From: Corynebacterium capitovis DSM 44611
GTDB lineage: Bacteria > Actinomycetota > Actinomycetes > Mycobacteriales > Mycobacteriaceae
Assembly (NCBI RefSeq): GCF_030440535.1
Contig: NZ_CP047117.1
Coordinates: 186,001 to 250,000, forward strand
DNA length: 64,000 nt
Direction: 5' to 3'
The notes under the pieces are model-generated. The model saw nothing but the letters and a program-made list of their open reading frames with translations, was not told the origin of the DNA and did not search any database. The first letter of the stretch is position 1. Every line of letters starts with the position of its first letter. Positions 35,286 to 43,964 of this stretch are shown here, in pieces. Position numbers and translations under genes: made by a program.

Positions 35286-36396
35286 CCGCGGCACGGTCGA
35301 CTTTGCCGGGGCCGAGGAGAGGCAGCGCCGGGACCGGCTTGAGCTCCTTCGGCACCTGCCAGCGGGGCAGGTCATCAAAGGCTTCCATCAGAACGGGCAC
35401 GGGTGCTGAACCCGTGTAGGCGGCGCAGATGCGCTGGCCCAGCCGCTCGTCGGGGACACCGACGACGCACGCGGCGATCACGCCCTCGATGCCGAGCATG
35501 AACGTCTCCAGTACCTCTGGGTGGAGCTTGAGGCCGCCGGAGTCGATGATGTTGTCGAGGCGCCCGGTGACGGTGAGGGTGCCGTCGTGAAGAACGCCCG
35601 CGTCTGAGGTGGCAAACCAGCCGGGCTCGGCGAACGCCTCATGGCTGGGAACATTACGGTAGCCGAGGGCGACCATCGGCCCTCCGAGGTGGATGCGGCC
35701 GCCGCTGATGCGCACCCGTGCGCCCGCGATAGGGCGGCCGTTGTAGACACACCCGCCCGCGGTTTCCGACGAGCCGTACGTGGTGACTACGCGAATCCGC
35801 AACCTGCGCGCCGACTCGAGTAGGCGCGGGTTCGTCGCCGCGCCCCCAACGAGGACGGCAGAGTACTGGCGCAGAGCGACTATCCCTTCTAACGTCGACG
35901 TGGCCTTGGCCAGCTGCATGGGGGTCAGCGAGGTGTAACACCGCTCGCCGGTGCGCGAGATGGCGCGGGTTTTCGCGGCGAACTCCGAGACGTGGAATCC
36001 CTGGGAGAGGTCAAGGAACTCCGGTTCGACTCCAGCGACCATGCTGCGAACCAACACCTGGATGCCCGCGATGAATGCAGCGGGCATGGCAAGGACCCAC
36101 TGACCGGGGCCGCCCAATGCCTGGTGAGTAGCGTCCGCACTGGAGATCAGGTTAGAAGTGGTGAGCTGCGCTCCCTTCGGCGTACCCGTCGAACCGGAGG
36201 TGGAGACGACCAGCGCGATGTCGCTGTCGATGGGTTCGCCGACGCGCTGGGTGGTGCGCAGCAGGTGGGCGCGGGTGGGGTCGTCCTTCGGCACAGGAAG
36301 AAGTGCGCGCTGCCCCGAGAGGGCTTCCTCGAGGTCAGCCATGATCGCCAGCGGGTCGCGGGGGTCAACGGGAAGAACTTCGAGGTGATTCGTCAC
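35266..36396 (-). CDS. menE: o-Succinylbenzoate-CoA ligase
   Basis: Activates o-succinylbenzoate with CoA for MenB. 376 residues, the short actinobacterial MenE. Adenylate-forming motifs: VVSTSGSTGTPKGAQLT (P-loop), TTYGSSETAGGCVYNG, FATSDAGVLHDGTLTVTGRLDNIIDSGG and a C-terminal lysine in GPGKVDRAAV. The GTG start has TACCAT 8 nt upstream (36405-36410 on the minus strand), consistent with a leaderless transcript. Confidence 0.92.
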   Translation of the reverse strand: MTNHLEVLPVDPRDPLAIMADLEEALSGQRALLPVPKDDPTRAHLLRTTQRVGEPIDSDIALVVSTSGSTGTPKGAQLTTSNLISSADATHQALGGPGQWVLAMPAAFIAGIQVLVRSMVAGVEPEFLDLSQGFHVSEFAAKTRAISRTGERCYTSLTPMQLAKATSTLEGIVALRQYSAVLVGGAATNPRLLESARRLRIRVVTTYGSSETAGGCVYNGRPIAGARVRISGGRIHLGGPMVALGYRNVPSHEAFAEPGWFATSDAGVLHDGTLTVTGRLDNIIDSGGLKLHPEVLETFMLGIEGVIAACVVGVPDERLGQRICAAYTGSAPVPVLMEAFDDLPRWQVPKELKPVPALPLLGPGKVDRAAVRALFG

Positions 36397-36421
36397 GGGG
36401 GAATATGGTAGTCGGGGCGCT

Positions 36422-36440
36422 CCGCCAATTTACGTGGCGG
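36422..36440. promoter_or_regulatory. Inverted repeat before the toxin-antitoxin remnant (possible operator)
   Basis: CCGCCA and TGGCGG are separated by 7 nt and end 5 nt before the antitoxin ATG. Ribbon-helix-helix antitoxins usually bind such palindromes. Confidence 0.35.
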
Positions 36441-36445
36441 TTCGA

Positions 36446-36678
36446 ATGAATGAGCAGCAGCTTGAGGCGTGGGTCGCTGAAGCAGAAGCGGGTTATGATG
36501 TCGACGAGTTGAAGAAGCGTGGGCGTGGCAGGCCAGGCCGGGGGCCGGGCCTTTACAACTCATTGCAGTGCGTCTCACCCAAGACGAAGTTGAGGCGTTG
36601 GATGAATTAGCGCGCGACAGACATGTTTCGCGGTCGGAGTTAATGCGTCAGGCAATTGCCGCGTTTACCGCAGCATGA
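36446..36678 (+). pseudogene. Ribbon-helix-helix (CopG-type) antitoxin, frameshifted
   Basis: The reading from ATG 36446 gives MNEQQLEAWVAEAEAGYDVDEL then KKRGRGRPGRGPG, after which the frame is lost. One base earlier in register the sequence continues as LIAVRLTQDEVEALDELAR then DRHVSRSELMRQAIAAFTAA to a TGA at 36678, a typical RHH helix-turn-helix tail. The break falls in a G/C-rich run near 36535-36550, consistent with loss of one base. Without the shift a 54-residue peptide ends at a TAG near 36611. A sequencing error cannot be excluded. The intact frame would overlap the next gene by ATGA, a classical antitoxin-toxin junction. Confidence 0.65.
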
Positions 36679-36833
36679 GAGTGGCCAAGTCCGCTACGAA
36701 ACACGTCATTAATGAGGCGGACGCGATCCACGCTGCGTCCTGGTCATTGTGGGCCGAACCGCTAGATGACGGTGAGGGAGCCCCCGAGCAATGGCGGGAA
36801 CTTCGCCTTGGGTTCGATCTCATGCCCGGCTAG
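36675..36833 (+). pseudogene. Toxin-like gene, probably internally deleted
   Basis: 52 codons starting at ATG 36675 inside the antitoxin stop. MRVAKSATKHVINEADAIHAA resembles the N-terminus of small actinobacterial toxins encoded downstream of RHH antitoxins, which run to about 80-90 residues. After WRELRLGFD the protein ends at once as LMPG, as if the central strand region were deleted and only the tail kept. Its stop overlaps that of menB on the other strand. Together with the frameshifted antitoxin it looks like a dead module. Confidence 0.5.
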
Positions 36834-37756
36834 TAATAGTACGGAAACGCCTCCCAGTTCGGGGCGCGCTTCTCTAGGAAGGAGTCCCGTCCCTCCACAG
36901 CTTCGTCTGTCATGTACGCCAGGCGGGTCGCTTCGCCCGCGAACACCTGCTGGCCAACCAGGCCGTCGTCGGCAAGATTGAAAGCGAACTTGAGCATGCG
37001 CTGCGCGGTGGGGGACTTGCCGTTTATCTCGCGGGCCGCGGCGATTGCTTCCTCCTCGAGCTGCGCGTGGTCGGCGACGATGTTGACCGCGCCCATGCGC
37101 TGCATCTCCTCGGCCGAATACGTCCTGCCGAGGAAGAAAATCTCGCGGGCGAACTTCTGGCCGACCATCTTGGCCAGGTAGGCGGAGCCGTAGCCGGCGT
37201 CGAAGGATCCGACGTCGGCGTCGGTCTGCTTGAAGCGCGCCTCCTGGCGAGAGGCGATGGTCAGGTCGCACACCACGTGCAGGGAGTGCCCGCCGCCGGC
37301 GGCCCAGCCGTTCACCACCGCGATGACCACCTTCGGCATGGTGCGGATCAGGCGCTGCACCTCGAGGATGTGCAGGCGACCGCCTTCGGCCTTGACGCGG
37401 GCCTGGTCGACCTCGCCGGAATCCGTGGCGTACTGGTAGCCGGAGCGGCCGCGGATGCGCTGGTCGCCGCCGGAGCAGAAGGCCCAGCCGCCGTCCTTCG
37501 GGCTCGGCCCGTTGCCGGTGAGCAGCACTGTTCCGACGGTGGGGTCGCGGCGGGCGTCGTCAAGCGCGCGGTAGAGCTCGTCGACCGTGTGGGGGCGGAA
37601 CGCGTTGCGCACCTCGGGCCTGTCGAAGGCGATGCGGACGATGCCGTTGGCGCGCCCGCTCCCGTTGTGGCGGTGGTAGGTGATGTCGCTGAAGTCGAAG
37701 CCCCCGACCTCGTCCCACTGCGCGAGGTCGAAGGGCTGCTCGGTGGAGTAGGTCAT
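36830..37756 (-). CDS. menB: 1,4-Dihydroxy-2-naphthoyl-CoA synthase
   Basis: Crotonase-fold enzyme that cyclises o-succinylbenzoyl-CoA. 308 residues. RPEVRNAFRPHTVDEL, FCSGGDQRIRGRSGYQY, VVNGWAAGGGHSLHVVCDL (oxyanion hole) and TDADVGSFDAGYGSAYLA are family marks; the C-terminus FPYYY is characteristic. ATG 37756 has AGGATG 8 nt upstream; ATG 37765 is an alternative. It is separated from menE by the decayed toxin-antitoxin pair. Confidence 0.95.
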   Translation of the reverse strand: MTYSTEQPFDLAQWDEVGGFDFSDITYHRHNGSGRANGIVRIAFDRPEVRNAFRPHTVDELYRALDDARRDPTVGTVLLTGNGPSPKDGGWAFCSGGDQRIRGRSGYQYATDSGEVDQARVKAEGGRLHILEVQRLIRTMPKVVIAVVNGWAAGGGHSLHVVCDLTIASRQEARFKQTDADVGSFDAGYGSAYLAKMVGQKFAREIFFLGRTYSAEEMQRMGAVNIVADHAQLEEEAIAAAREINGKSPTAQRMLKFAFNLADDGLVGQQVFAGEATRLAYMTDEAVEGRDSFLEKRAPNWEAFPYYY

Positions 37757-37811
37757 GCGGTTCATCCTACGTGTCGCCAATTTCACAACAGATGTGTGGA
37801 GAAAATCGAAG

Positions 37812-37830
37812 TTAGGTATTACTCACCTCA
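37812..37830. promoter_or_regulatory. DtxR/IdeR-like operator candidate
   Basis: The 19-bp TTAGGTATTACTCACCTCA agrees with the DtxR consensus at 13 of 19 positions by eye, with the best-matched half TTAGGT. It lies 26 bp before a 21-codon open frame and about 55 bp upstream of menB. DtxR would confer iron-dependent repression. A candidate only. Confidence 0.3.
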
Positions 37831-37855
37831 GACGCGGGGGTTTATCGTGTCTCCC

Positions 37856-37921
37856 ATGAGTTTCCTCAGACCCTCCCGAACGGCCAGCGGCTCGCTTATC
37901 GAGGTCCCCGTCGGCGTGTAG
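37856..37921 (+). CDS. Possible 21-residue peptide, function unknown
   Basis: ATG to TAG encoding a short peptide that begins MSFLRPSRTASG and ends LIEVPVGV. No clear ribosome binding site. It follows the DtxR-like palindrome. It could be a genuine small protein, a leader peptide or chance; no family recognised. Confidence 0.25.
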   Translation: MSFLRPSRTASGSLIEVPVGV

Positions 37922-38159
37922 AGGGTGCGGACGATACCTTCCATCATTCTCACCCGTGCGTAATTCACTCATTTCTTATCTACTTTAGTGCCGACTTTTA
38001 AATTCGGGTTTCGCCCGCGAGATGCGGGTTCTAGCCTCTTGGCTGGAGAACCTAAGCCGAGTGGTCGATTCTTCGGTGAGGGAGCTCGCAGTCCTAGTTT
38101 GGGGACATTCCTAATTCAATGCGTGACTATTGGTTTCGCGTCGACACACGGAGTGGTCC

Positions 38160-38659
38160 ATGAAGAAATTGCTCGCACGTCTCAGTGTTTCGGTGATCCT
38201 TTCCGGCGGAGTTGTGGCGGAAAAGGCGAATGCTGAAGACGTCACCGACTCTGATCAATTTGTAACCGTGAACAACAACAGTGACGCTGCGCGTAGCGTT
38301 GCTCCATCCGCAAAGAGCATTACAATTCGGAATGCCTCGAGAGGTGGGATCGGCGAGAAGACCGATACTCCTTCGGGGATGCAACTCGAGTGGAGTATTG
38401 CGTCGCCCGTAGAGGAACATCAAAAGTCGTTCAGGGTTGAGGCGGATGGCCAGGTTGACCTGCATGTCGACCGGAATAGTGGCGCTCTATTGGTCCGAGT
38501 TGACGGATCTGATGTGGCGCTCATTGATGCTCCGTGGGCGCGCGACGCTGCCGAAAAGGCGCTCCCCACCACTACGAAGTCGCTGGCGATACGTTCACCC
38601 AAGTTGTCGAGGTGAATCAACCTGATGTGGCCGAACCACAACTACCCTGGGCTTCATGA
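38160..38659 (+). pseudogene. Secreted protein of the HYEV/TQVV propeptide type, frameshifted near its end
   Basis: ATG 38160 (GGAG upstream) begins a signal peptide (KKLLARLSVSVILSGGVVAEKANA) and a polar secreted domain. The annotated frame ends at 38615 as KSLAIRSPKLSR. At a CCCC run (38564-38567) the other frame reads HYEVAGDTFTQVVEVNQPDV and runs to a TGA at 38659, recreating the HYEV-TQVV motif common in secreted actinobacterial proteins. That corrected end overlaps the menC ATG as ATGA. So either a one-base change broke the gene or the C-run was miscalled. Function unknown; related proteins carry a C-terminal domain that is absent here. Confidence 0.6.
38643..38648 (+). promoter_or_regulatory. 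Possible -10 box of a leaderless menC transcript
   Basis: TACCCT ends 7 nt before ATG 38656. Confidence 0.3.
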
Positions 38660-39630
38660 TCCCCACCCTCGACAGCATCCTCGAGCGCGCCCACGTGGTC
38701 GCCCTGCCTATGGCCGTCACCTTTCGCGGGGTTGACACCCGTGAGGCCCTGCTCATCGACGGTCCCGCCGGCTGGGGGGAGTTCTCGCCGTTCGTGGAAT
38801 ACGGTCCGGGGGAGTCGGCCAGCTGGCTCGCCGCCGGGATCGAGGCCGCGTTCACCGGCCTGCCCGAGGCGCGCGGCTGGGTCGAGGTCAACGGCACAGT
38901 GCCCGCGGTGCCCGCCTCCCGGGTCCCCGAGGTGCTCGAACGCTACCCGGGGGTGGGCACCTTCAAGGTCAAGGTGGCGGAGAAGGGCCAGTCGCTTGAC
39001 GACGACATCGCCCGCGTCACCGCCGTGCGCCGCGCGCGCCCGGATGCGACCGTGCGTGTGGACGCGAACCGCGGCTGGTCCGTCGATGAGGCGGTGCAAG
39101 CAGCCGCCGCGCTGGGGGAGCTGGAGTACATCGAGCAGCCCTGCGCCACGGTGGAGGAGCTCGCGGAGGTGCGCCGGCGGGTCGCCACTCCCATCGCGGC
39201 GGACGAGGCCATCCGGCGCGCCGCCGACCCGTACCGCGTGGTGGAGGTGGGCGCGGCGGATGTGGGCGTCGTGAAGCCGGCCCCTTTGGGAGGGGTGCGC
39301 AGGCTGGTCTCGATCGGGGAGGAGCTGGGGCTGTCGCTGACGGTGGCCAGCGCCCTCGACACCGCCGTGGGCATCGACGCGGGGTTGGTTGCAGCGAAGC
39401 TGACAGGTTCGCGGGCCGCGGGGTTGGCCACACAGCGGTTGTTCGTCGAGGACGTCGCCGCCCGGCGCGAGCTTCGCGGGGGTCGCCTCGAGATCACCCG
39501 CACCACCCCCGACCCGGAGCGGCTCCACGGGCTGCGCGCCCCCGGGCCACGTCGCGACTGGTGGTTCCAGCGGGTCCGAGACTGTCTACCACTCCTGGAG
39601 GTGCACCCAAATGGGGGCCTCAATGTCTGA
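38656..39630 (+). CDS. menC: o-Succinylbenzoate synthase
   Basis: Dehydrates SHCHC to o-succinylbenzoate. 324 residues, enolase superfamily. The TIM barrel carries the Lys acid/base motif FKVKVAE, metal ligands in VRVDANRGW, YIEQPCA and AADEAIRR, and a later lysine in GVVKPAPLGG. Corynebacterial MenC has this length. No ribosome binding site is seen, in line with the -10-like box just upstream. menD is 2.2 kb downstream, separated by a transporter and a small membrane protein. Confidence 0.94.
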   Translation: MIPTLDSILERAHVVALPMAVTFRGVDTREALLIDGPAGWGEFSPFVEYGPGESASWLAAGIEAAFTGLPEARGWVEVNGTVPAVPASRVPEVLERYPGVGTFKVKVAEKGQSLDDDIARVTAVRRARPDATVRVDANRGWSVDEAVQAAAALGELEYIEQPCATVEELAEVRRRVATPIAADEAIRRAADPYRVVEVGAADVGVVKPAPLGGVRRLVSIGEELGLSLTVASALDTAVGIDAGLVAAKLTGSRAAGLATQRLFVEDVAARRELRGGRLEITRTTPDPERLHGLRAPGPRRDWWFQRVRDCLPLLEVHPNGGLNV

Positions 39631-39681
39631 TTCGGACGCGAGGGCGGTTAGGTTTTGCGGGAAACGAAGAAGTTTTTCCTC

Positions 39682-39687
39682 TTAAAA
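39682..39687 (+). promoter_or_regulatory. Probable -10 box of the SLC13-type transporter gene
   Basis: TAAAAT lies 14 nt before TTG 39702 with a TTGCGG-like -35 about 20 nt further up. The gap leaves room for the GAAGGG ribosome binding site, so this transcript has a short leader. Confidence 0.45.
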
Positions 39688-39701
39688 TTGAAGGGTGTTC
39701 C

Positions 39702-41282
39702 TTGTCTACTCCGGTAACACACGACTCATCCCGGCTGTCGGAGGGTGACCTCGCCACGCCACCCGCTCCCGGCGAATGGCGCCGCCAGCTCATCGGACTC
39801 ACCGCGGGGATCCTCCTCGCCGCCCTCACCTTCGTCGTCTTCCCCTCCTCGGCCGCAGACACCGTCGCGCAGTCTTCCGGGGCGGACCCGGGGGCGTCGT
39901 ATAGCGGCGCTGCCATGCGAATTGTCGCGGCGACCACGGTCCTCATGGCGGTGTGGTGGATGACGGAGGCGATCCCCCTAGCTGCCACCGCGCTGCTACC
40001 CATCGCGATTTTCCCCCTTGCGGGCGTGGCGAAGTTCAGCGCCATCGCTGCCCCCTATGCGTCCTCAACGATTTTCCTATTCATGGGCGGGTTCCTCATG
40101 GCACTGGGCCTGCAGCGGTGGAACCTCCACCGCCGGCTCGCGCTTGTCGTCGTGTCTTTGGTGGGAACGAGTCCGCGCCGCATCATCTTGGGTTTCATGA
40201 TCGCCACGGGGTTTATGTCCATGTGGGTTTCCAACACTGCCACCGCCGTTGTCATGCTGCCCATCGGCGTCTCCGTCCTCACCCTCACCGCTGAAACGGT
40301 GGGCGGCATGCAGAACCAGAAGAACTTCGCCACCGCTCTCATGCTCGCGATCGCCTACGCGGCCTCGATCGGTTCCTTGGGAACGCTCATTGGTACCCCG
40401 CCGAACGCGCTGCTCGCCGGGTATATGCGTGAGGCCCACGGCATCAACATCGGCTTTGGGCAGTGGATGCTCGTGGGCATGCCCGTAGCTATCGTGTTCA
40501 CCTTCGTCGCGTGGTTCGTGCTCATCACCATTTTCAAACCTGAGGTCGACCAGATCCCCGGCGGAAAAGAACTTATCCGTGGCGAGATCCGCAATCTCGG
40601 GCCCTGGACTTTCCCCCAAATTGCTGTCGGCATCATCTTCCTGGTCGCGGCCTTGGCCTGGGTGTTTGTCCCTCTCGGGATCGATTACTTCGATTGGACA
40701 ATTCCTTACGACGACGCCGTGGTGGGCATTATTGCAGGCCTACTCATGTTCATCGTCCCGGTGCGGAAGAACGGGACCCGAATCCTGGACTGGGGGACTG
40801 CAAACGGTTTGCCCTGGGATGTCCTGCTGCTCTTTGGCGGAGGGTTGTCGTTGTCTGCGATGTTCACTCAGACCGGTCTTTCGCTATGGATCGGCGAGGC
40901 CGCGAAGGGGCTCGCGGGGCTTCCCGTGTTCTTGCTCATCCTCGCTGTTGCCGCGCTAGTTCTAGGGCTGACCGAGCTGACCTCCAACACGGCTACCGCC
41001 GCGACCTTCCTGCCGATCATGGGCGGCGTGGCCGTCGGTATTGGGCTCACCTCCTCTACCGAGATGAATGTGCTTTTGCTCGCGATTCCCGTCGCCCTGT
41101 CCGCCACCTGCGCCTTCATGCTCCCGGTGGCCACCCCGCCCAACGCAATCGCGTATTCCTCCGGCCACGTCACAATGGGTCAGATGATTAAGGGCGGCAT
41201 CTGGCTCAACCTCATTGCCTTGGTGCTGATCTCTCTAGCCACCTTCTTCCTCGCCGTACCGGTGTTCGGGCTGGTGTTCTAG
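39702..41282 (+). CDS. DASS/SLC13-family anion:sodium symporter
   Basis: About 526 residues, 12-14 membrane segments. The two repeat signatures are present: SNTATAVVMLPIG and, in the second half, TSNTATAATFLPI, the SNT motifs that bind sodium and dicarboxylate in VcINDY-type carriers. Likely substrates are C4-dicarboxylates, citrate or sulfate (family knowledge). TTG 39702 is chosen for GAAGGG 6 nt upstream; an earlier in-frame start would overlap menC. Confidence 0.9.
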   Translation: MSTPVTHDSSRLSEGDLATPPAPGEWRRQLIGLTAGILLAALTFVVFPSSAADTVAQSSGADPGASYSGAAMRIVAATTVLMAVWWMTEAIPLAATALLPIAIFPLAGVAKFSAIAAPYASSTIFLFMGGFLMALGLQRWNLHRRLALVVVSLVGTSPRRIILGFMIATGFMSMWVSNTATAVVMLPIGVSVLTLTAETVGGMQNQKNFATALMLAIAYAASIGSLGTLIGTPPNALLAGYMREAHGINIGFGQWMLVGMPVAIVFTFVAWFVLITIFKPEVDQIPGGKELIRGEIRNLGPWTFPQIAVGIIFLVAALAWVFVPLGIDYFDWTIPYDDAVVGIIAGLLMFIVPVRKNGTRILDWGTANGLPWDVLLLFGGGLSLSAMFTQTGLSLWIGEAAKGLAGLPVFLLILAVAALVLGLTELTSNTATAATFLPIMGGVAVGIGLTSSTEMNVLLLAIPVALSATCAFMLPVATPPNAIAYSSGHVTMGQMIKGGIWLNLIALVLISLATFFLAVPVFGLVF

Positions 41283-41356
41283 GGGCCCTGTAGTTTCAGG
41301 TCGCGTTGTGGCCCCGAGTCTGATTTCCGGGTGCGGGTTCAGGGATTCGCACGCGC

Positions 41357-41362
41357 TACCCT
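41357..41362 (+). promoter_or_regulatory. Probable -10 box of a leaderless transcript for the 41369 gene and menD
   Basis: TACCCT ends 6 nt before ATG 41369. Confidence 0.35.
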
Positions 41363-41368
41363 GTCCCT

Positions 41369-41878
41369 ATGAACCCCAACGACGACGAAACCCGCCAGTT
41401 TCGGCGGGAGCCGCAGGCGTCGAACCAGCCGCCGCGGCCGGAGAGGCCCAGGCAGTACTTCCCGGACCCCGCGCAGCAGCAGGTGTCGGAGGCGAGCTAC
41501 TACCAAGAACCTGTGTACGCGCAGCCACGGCAGCGCTCCACCACCGCGGCCGTGGCGCTCGGTGTCGTCGCGGCCTTGGCTGCACTGACCGCAATAGTCT
41601 TTATGTTCCTCTGGCGCGGCGCAGCAAGCGAGGCACAACGCGTGCCAGAAACGGTCACGGTGACCCAGACTCAGACCACGACACAGACCACGACACAGAA
41701 CACGACGACAACGCGCCGCACGGGGCTGTTGGGAGGTGACAGCACCGCCTCTCAATTGCCCACGGTGCTGCCGTCGGAGTTGCCCACGCAGATCCCTCCG
41801 GAGGTGCGGGACAACGCTGGGTCATTGCTCGACGACCTGGTCAACGGTGCGAACAGCCTCCTGCAGGGGCAGCAGTAG
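41369..41878 (+). CDS. Single-pass membrane protein with Thr-rich extracellular stalk
   Basis: 169 residues: a disordered N-terminus rich in Pro/Gln/Arg, one membrane helix (AVALGVVAALAALTAIVFMFL, about residues 61-82), then a TQTQTTTQTTTQNTTTT stalk and an acidic tail. No domain recognised. Its TAG abuts the menD ATG, so it is co-translated with menD, but a role in menaquinone synthesis is not implied by sequence. Confidence 0.75.
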   Translation: MNPNDDETRQFRREPQASNQPPRPERPRQYFPDPAQQQVSEASYYQEPVYAQPRQRSTTAAVALGVVAALAALTAIVFMFLWRGAASEAQRVPETVTVTQTQTTTQTTTQNTTTTRRTGLLGGDSTASQLPTVLPSELPTQIPPEVRDNAGSLLDDLVNGANSLLQGQQ

Positions 41879-43480
41879 ATGGGGGCACCGGATCTCGCGG
41901 CGCACGTCGCAGAAGCGCTCGCGAAGCATGTGACGGACGTGGTCCTCAGCCCCGGATCGCGCAACGCGCCGCTGGCCTACGCCCTGTTGGCGCGGGGGGA
42001 TATCAGGGTGCATGTGCGTATCGACGAGCGTTCTGCGGCTTTCACCGCCCTGGGCATGGCCAGAGTGCAGCGCAAGCACGTGGCCGTGGTGATGACCTCG
42101 GGAACTGCGGTGGCAAACGCTCTGCCCGCGATGGTGGAGGCGTACATGTCGCACACGCCGCTAGCGGTGGTCAGCGCGGACCGGCCCGAGCGTCTCGTGG
42201 GAACGGGTGCGTCGCAGACTATCTGGCAACAGGGAATCTTCGGGAGGTACGCGCACACGCAACAAGTGGCGTCCGTCGAAGATTCGGTGAGTTTTGACGC
42301 AGACCATGTCCACATCAACGTAGCCCTGGATGTCCCGCTCGTGCCACCAGAACTCCCAGTGAAGACGGGGCGCGCTAGGCGGGTGGGGCCTGGGCAGTTG
42401 GGCCGCCAGGTGGGACAGCTCGATCACGGTGTGGTGGATCTGGATATCACTAAAGACACCCTTGTCATCGCCGGTGACGAGGCCTGGGATGTACCCGGTC
42501 TGGAATACGTCCCCACGATCGCCGAGCCGACCGCACCTACACCCTTCCATCAAGTCCACCCACTGGCGGCGCGGTTCTTCGCGCAGTCCGAGGTTTCCAT
42601 CAGTCACGACGGTGGTGATTTCGCGGCCTCAACGAAACCGGAGCAGGTGGTGGTGGTGGGCCACCCCACGCTGCACCGCGAGGTCATGGCCCTGCTTGCG
42701 GATCCGGACATCGAGGTCATCGGGTTGAGCAGAAGCGAGATCTTCACGGGGCAGCCCGCGCGACGTGGCTCCCGCGTCAACGTGACGGGGCAACCGACGG
42801 ACAGGTGGTTGAAGATCTGCGAGGCCGCCGGCGAGGTCGCCGCGGACACCGTCCGCGACGCGCTGGCGGAAGAGGAGTTCGGTTTCACCGGTTTGCACGT
42901 CGCGGCAGCCGTGGCCGACACCCTGGCGGTGGGGGATACCCTCGTGCTCGGGTCGTCAAACCCGGTGCGCGACGCCAGCTTCGTCGGCCTCCCGTTCGAC
43001 GGTGTGAGTACGTTCAGCGCGCGCGGTGCAGCTGGCATCGACGGTACGGTGTCGCAGGCGGTGGGCGTGGCCCTTGCCACGCAAGAGTTGCACCCCGAGG
43101 AGCTCAGCGCACCGCGCACGGTGGCGTTGCTGGGTGATCTCACGTTCCTCCACGACGTCAACGGCCTGCTCATCGGGCCTGACGAGCAGCGGCCGAGCAA
43201 CCTCACCATCGTCGTGGCGAACGACGATGGGGGCGGGATTTTCGAGACACTTGAGGTGGGCGCGCCCTCGCTGCGGGGAGGGTTCGAGAGGGCGTTTGGG
43301 ACCCCGCACGGGGTGAGCGTCGAGAAGCTGGCTCAGGCGTACGGTGCGCAATACCGCCGCGCCGAAACCGTGCCCGAGCTCCTTGCCCTGCTTGACGACG
43401 CCTCCGGGCCCCTCACCGTGATCGAAGCCGTGACCACGCGCGCAACGCGCCGCGCCCTGGGAGAAAGGTTGCGCCGGTGA
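41879..43480 (+). CDS. menD: SEPHCHC synthase MenD
   Basis: Thiamine-diphosphate enzyme that adds 2-oxoglutarate to isochorismate, the first dedicated menaquinone step. 533 residues. [16 protein letters not shown] and [15 protein letters not shown] with the catalytic Glu are at the N-terminus; [16 protein letters not shown] and the C-terminal ThDP/metal segment [15 protein letters not shown] with NDDGGGIFE follow. It overlaps the next gene by 4 nt. Confidence 0.95.
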   Translation: MGAPDLAAHVAEALAKHVTDVVLSPGSRNAPLAYALLARGDIRVHVRIDERSAAFTALGMARVQRKHVAVVMTSGTAVANALPAMVEAYMSHTPLAVVSADRPERLVGTGASQTIWQQGIFGRYAHTQQVASVEDSVSFDADHVHINVALDVPLVPPELPVKTGRARRVGPGQLGRQVGQLDHGVVDLDITKDTLVIAGDEAWDVPGLEYVPTIAEPTAPTPFHQVHPLAARFFAQSEVSISHDGGDFAASTKPEQVVVVGHPTLHREVMALLADPDIEVIGLSRSEIFTGQPARRGSRVNVTGQPTDRWLKICEAAGEVAADTVRDALAEEEFGFTGLHVAAAVADTLAVGDTLVLGSSNPVRDASFVGLPFDGVSTFSARGAAGIDGTVSQAVGVALATQELHPEELSAPRTVALLGDLTFLHDVNGLLIGPDEQRPSNLTIVVANDDGGGIFETLEVGAPSLRGGFERAFGTPHGVSVEKLAQAYGAQYRRAETVPELLALLDDASGPLTVIEAVTTRATRRALGERLRR

Positions 43481-43896
43481 TTCGCCGTCGGCTCCTGCAG
43501 CTAGTGCTAGCTCTCTACGCCTGCGCGATGCTTGCAGTGGTTGCCATGGTCGCGGGGCCCGCGATCAACGACGCGCGCATTCACGCCGACCCAGGGCGGG
43601 GTCTGGCCACGGTGACCGGCACAACGTGGTTGCGCACCGACGCGGACTACCAAGATGAGGACGGGCTCTTTCACTCGCCCGGAAGCGGGCTGCTCTACCC
43701 GACGGGCCTGGGTGAGGGCCAGCGCGTGTGGGTGACGTACGCGAAGTCAGACCCGGAGTTAGTCAAGGTGGAGGGGCGCAGCTGGTGGCTGGCCGTCGGG
43801 CCGGCGTTGTCCGTCGCGGCGGTGTCCACCGCTGTGGCCGCGGCGGCGTGGTTCGCCATCAGGCGCTGGGCAGTAGATAAAGTTACCGTGGCGTAA
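43477..43896 (+). CDS. DUF3592-like membrane protein
   Basis: 139 residues: membrane helices at both ends (about 7-27 and 105-127) around a small extracytoplasmic domain (residues 30-100, with [15 protein letters not shown]). The pattern resembles DUF3592 proteins; the counterpart in mycobacteria is Rv0556 by position. GTG start overlaps the menD stop by 4 nt. Function unknown. Confidence 0.75.
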   Translation: MIRRRLLQLVLALYACAMLAVVAMVAGPAINDARIHADPGRGLATVTGTTWLRTDADYQDEDGLFHSPGSGLLYPTGLGEGQRVWVTYAKSDPELVKVEGRSWWLAVGPALSVAAVSTAVAAAAWFAIRRWAVDKVTVA

Positions 43897-43964
43897 TAAG
43901 AAGTTCACTCGAACTTTCCTCGGCGTGAATGATACTTTTGGGTGGGTATGGAAAGGTCGAAGCC

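Larger units (their letters stand above)
37757..38159. other. 403-bp intergenic region between divergent menB and secreted-protein gene
   Basis: Lower GC than its flanks. It holds a DtxR-like palindrome and a 21-codon open frame, both listed separately, plus several short inverted repeats (for example CCCGC-GAGAT-GCGGG near 38020) without a T-run. No longer gene is visible. Confidence 0.5.

Noticed and set aside
43901..43916. AAGTTC-ACTC-GAACTT as a terminator
   Set aside because: A 6-bp A/T-rich stem followed by TTCCTC is too weak to call.
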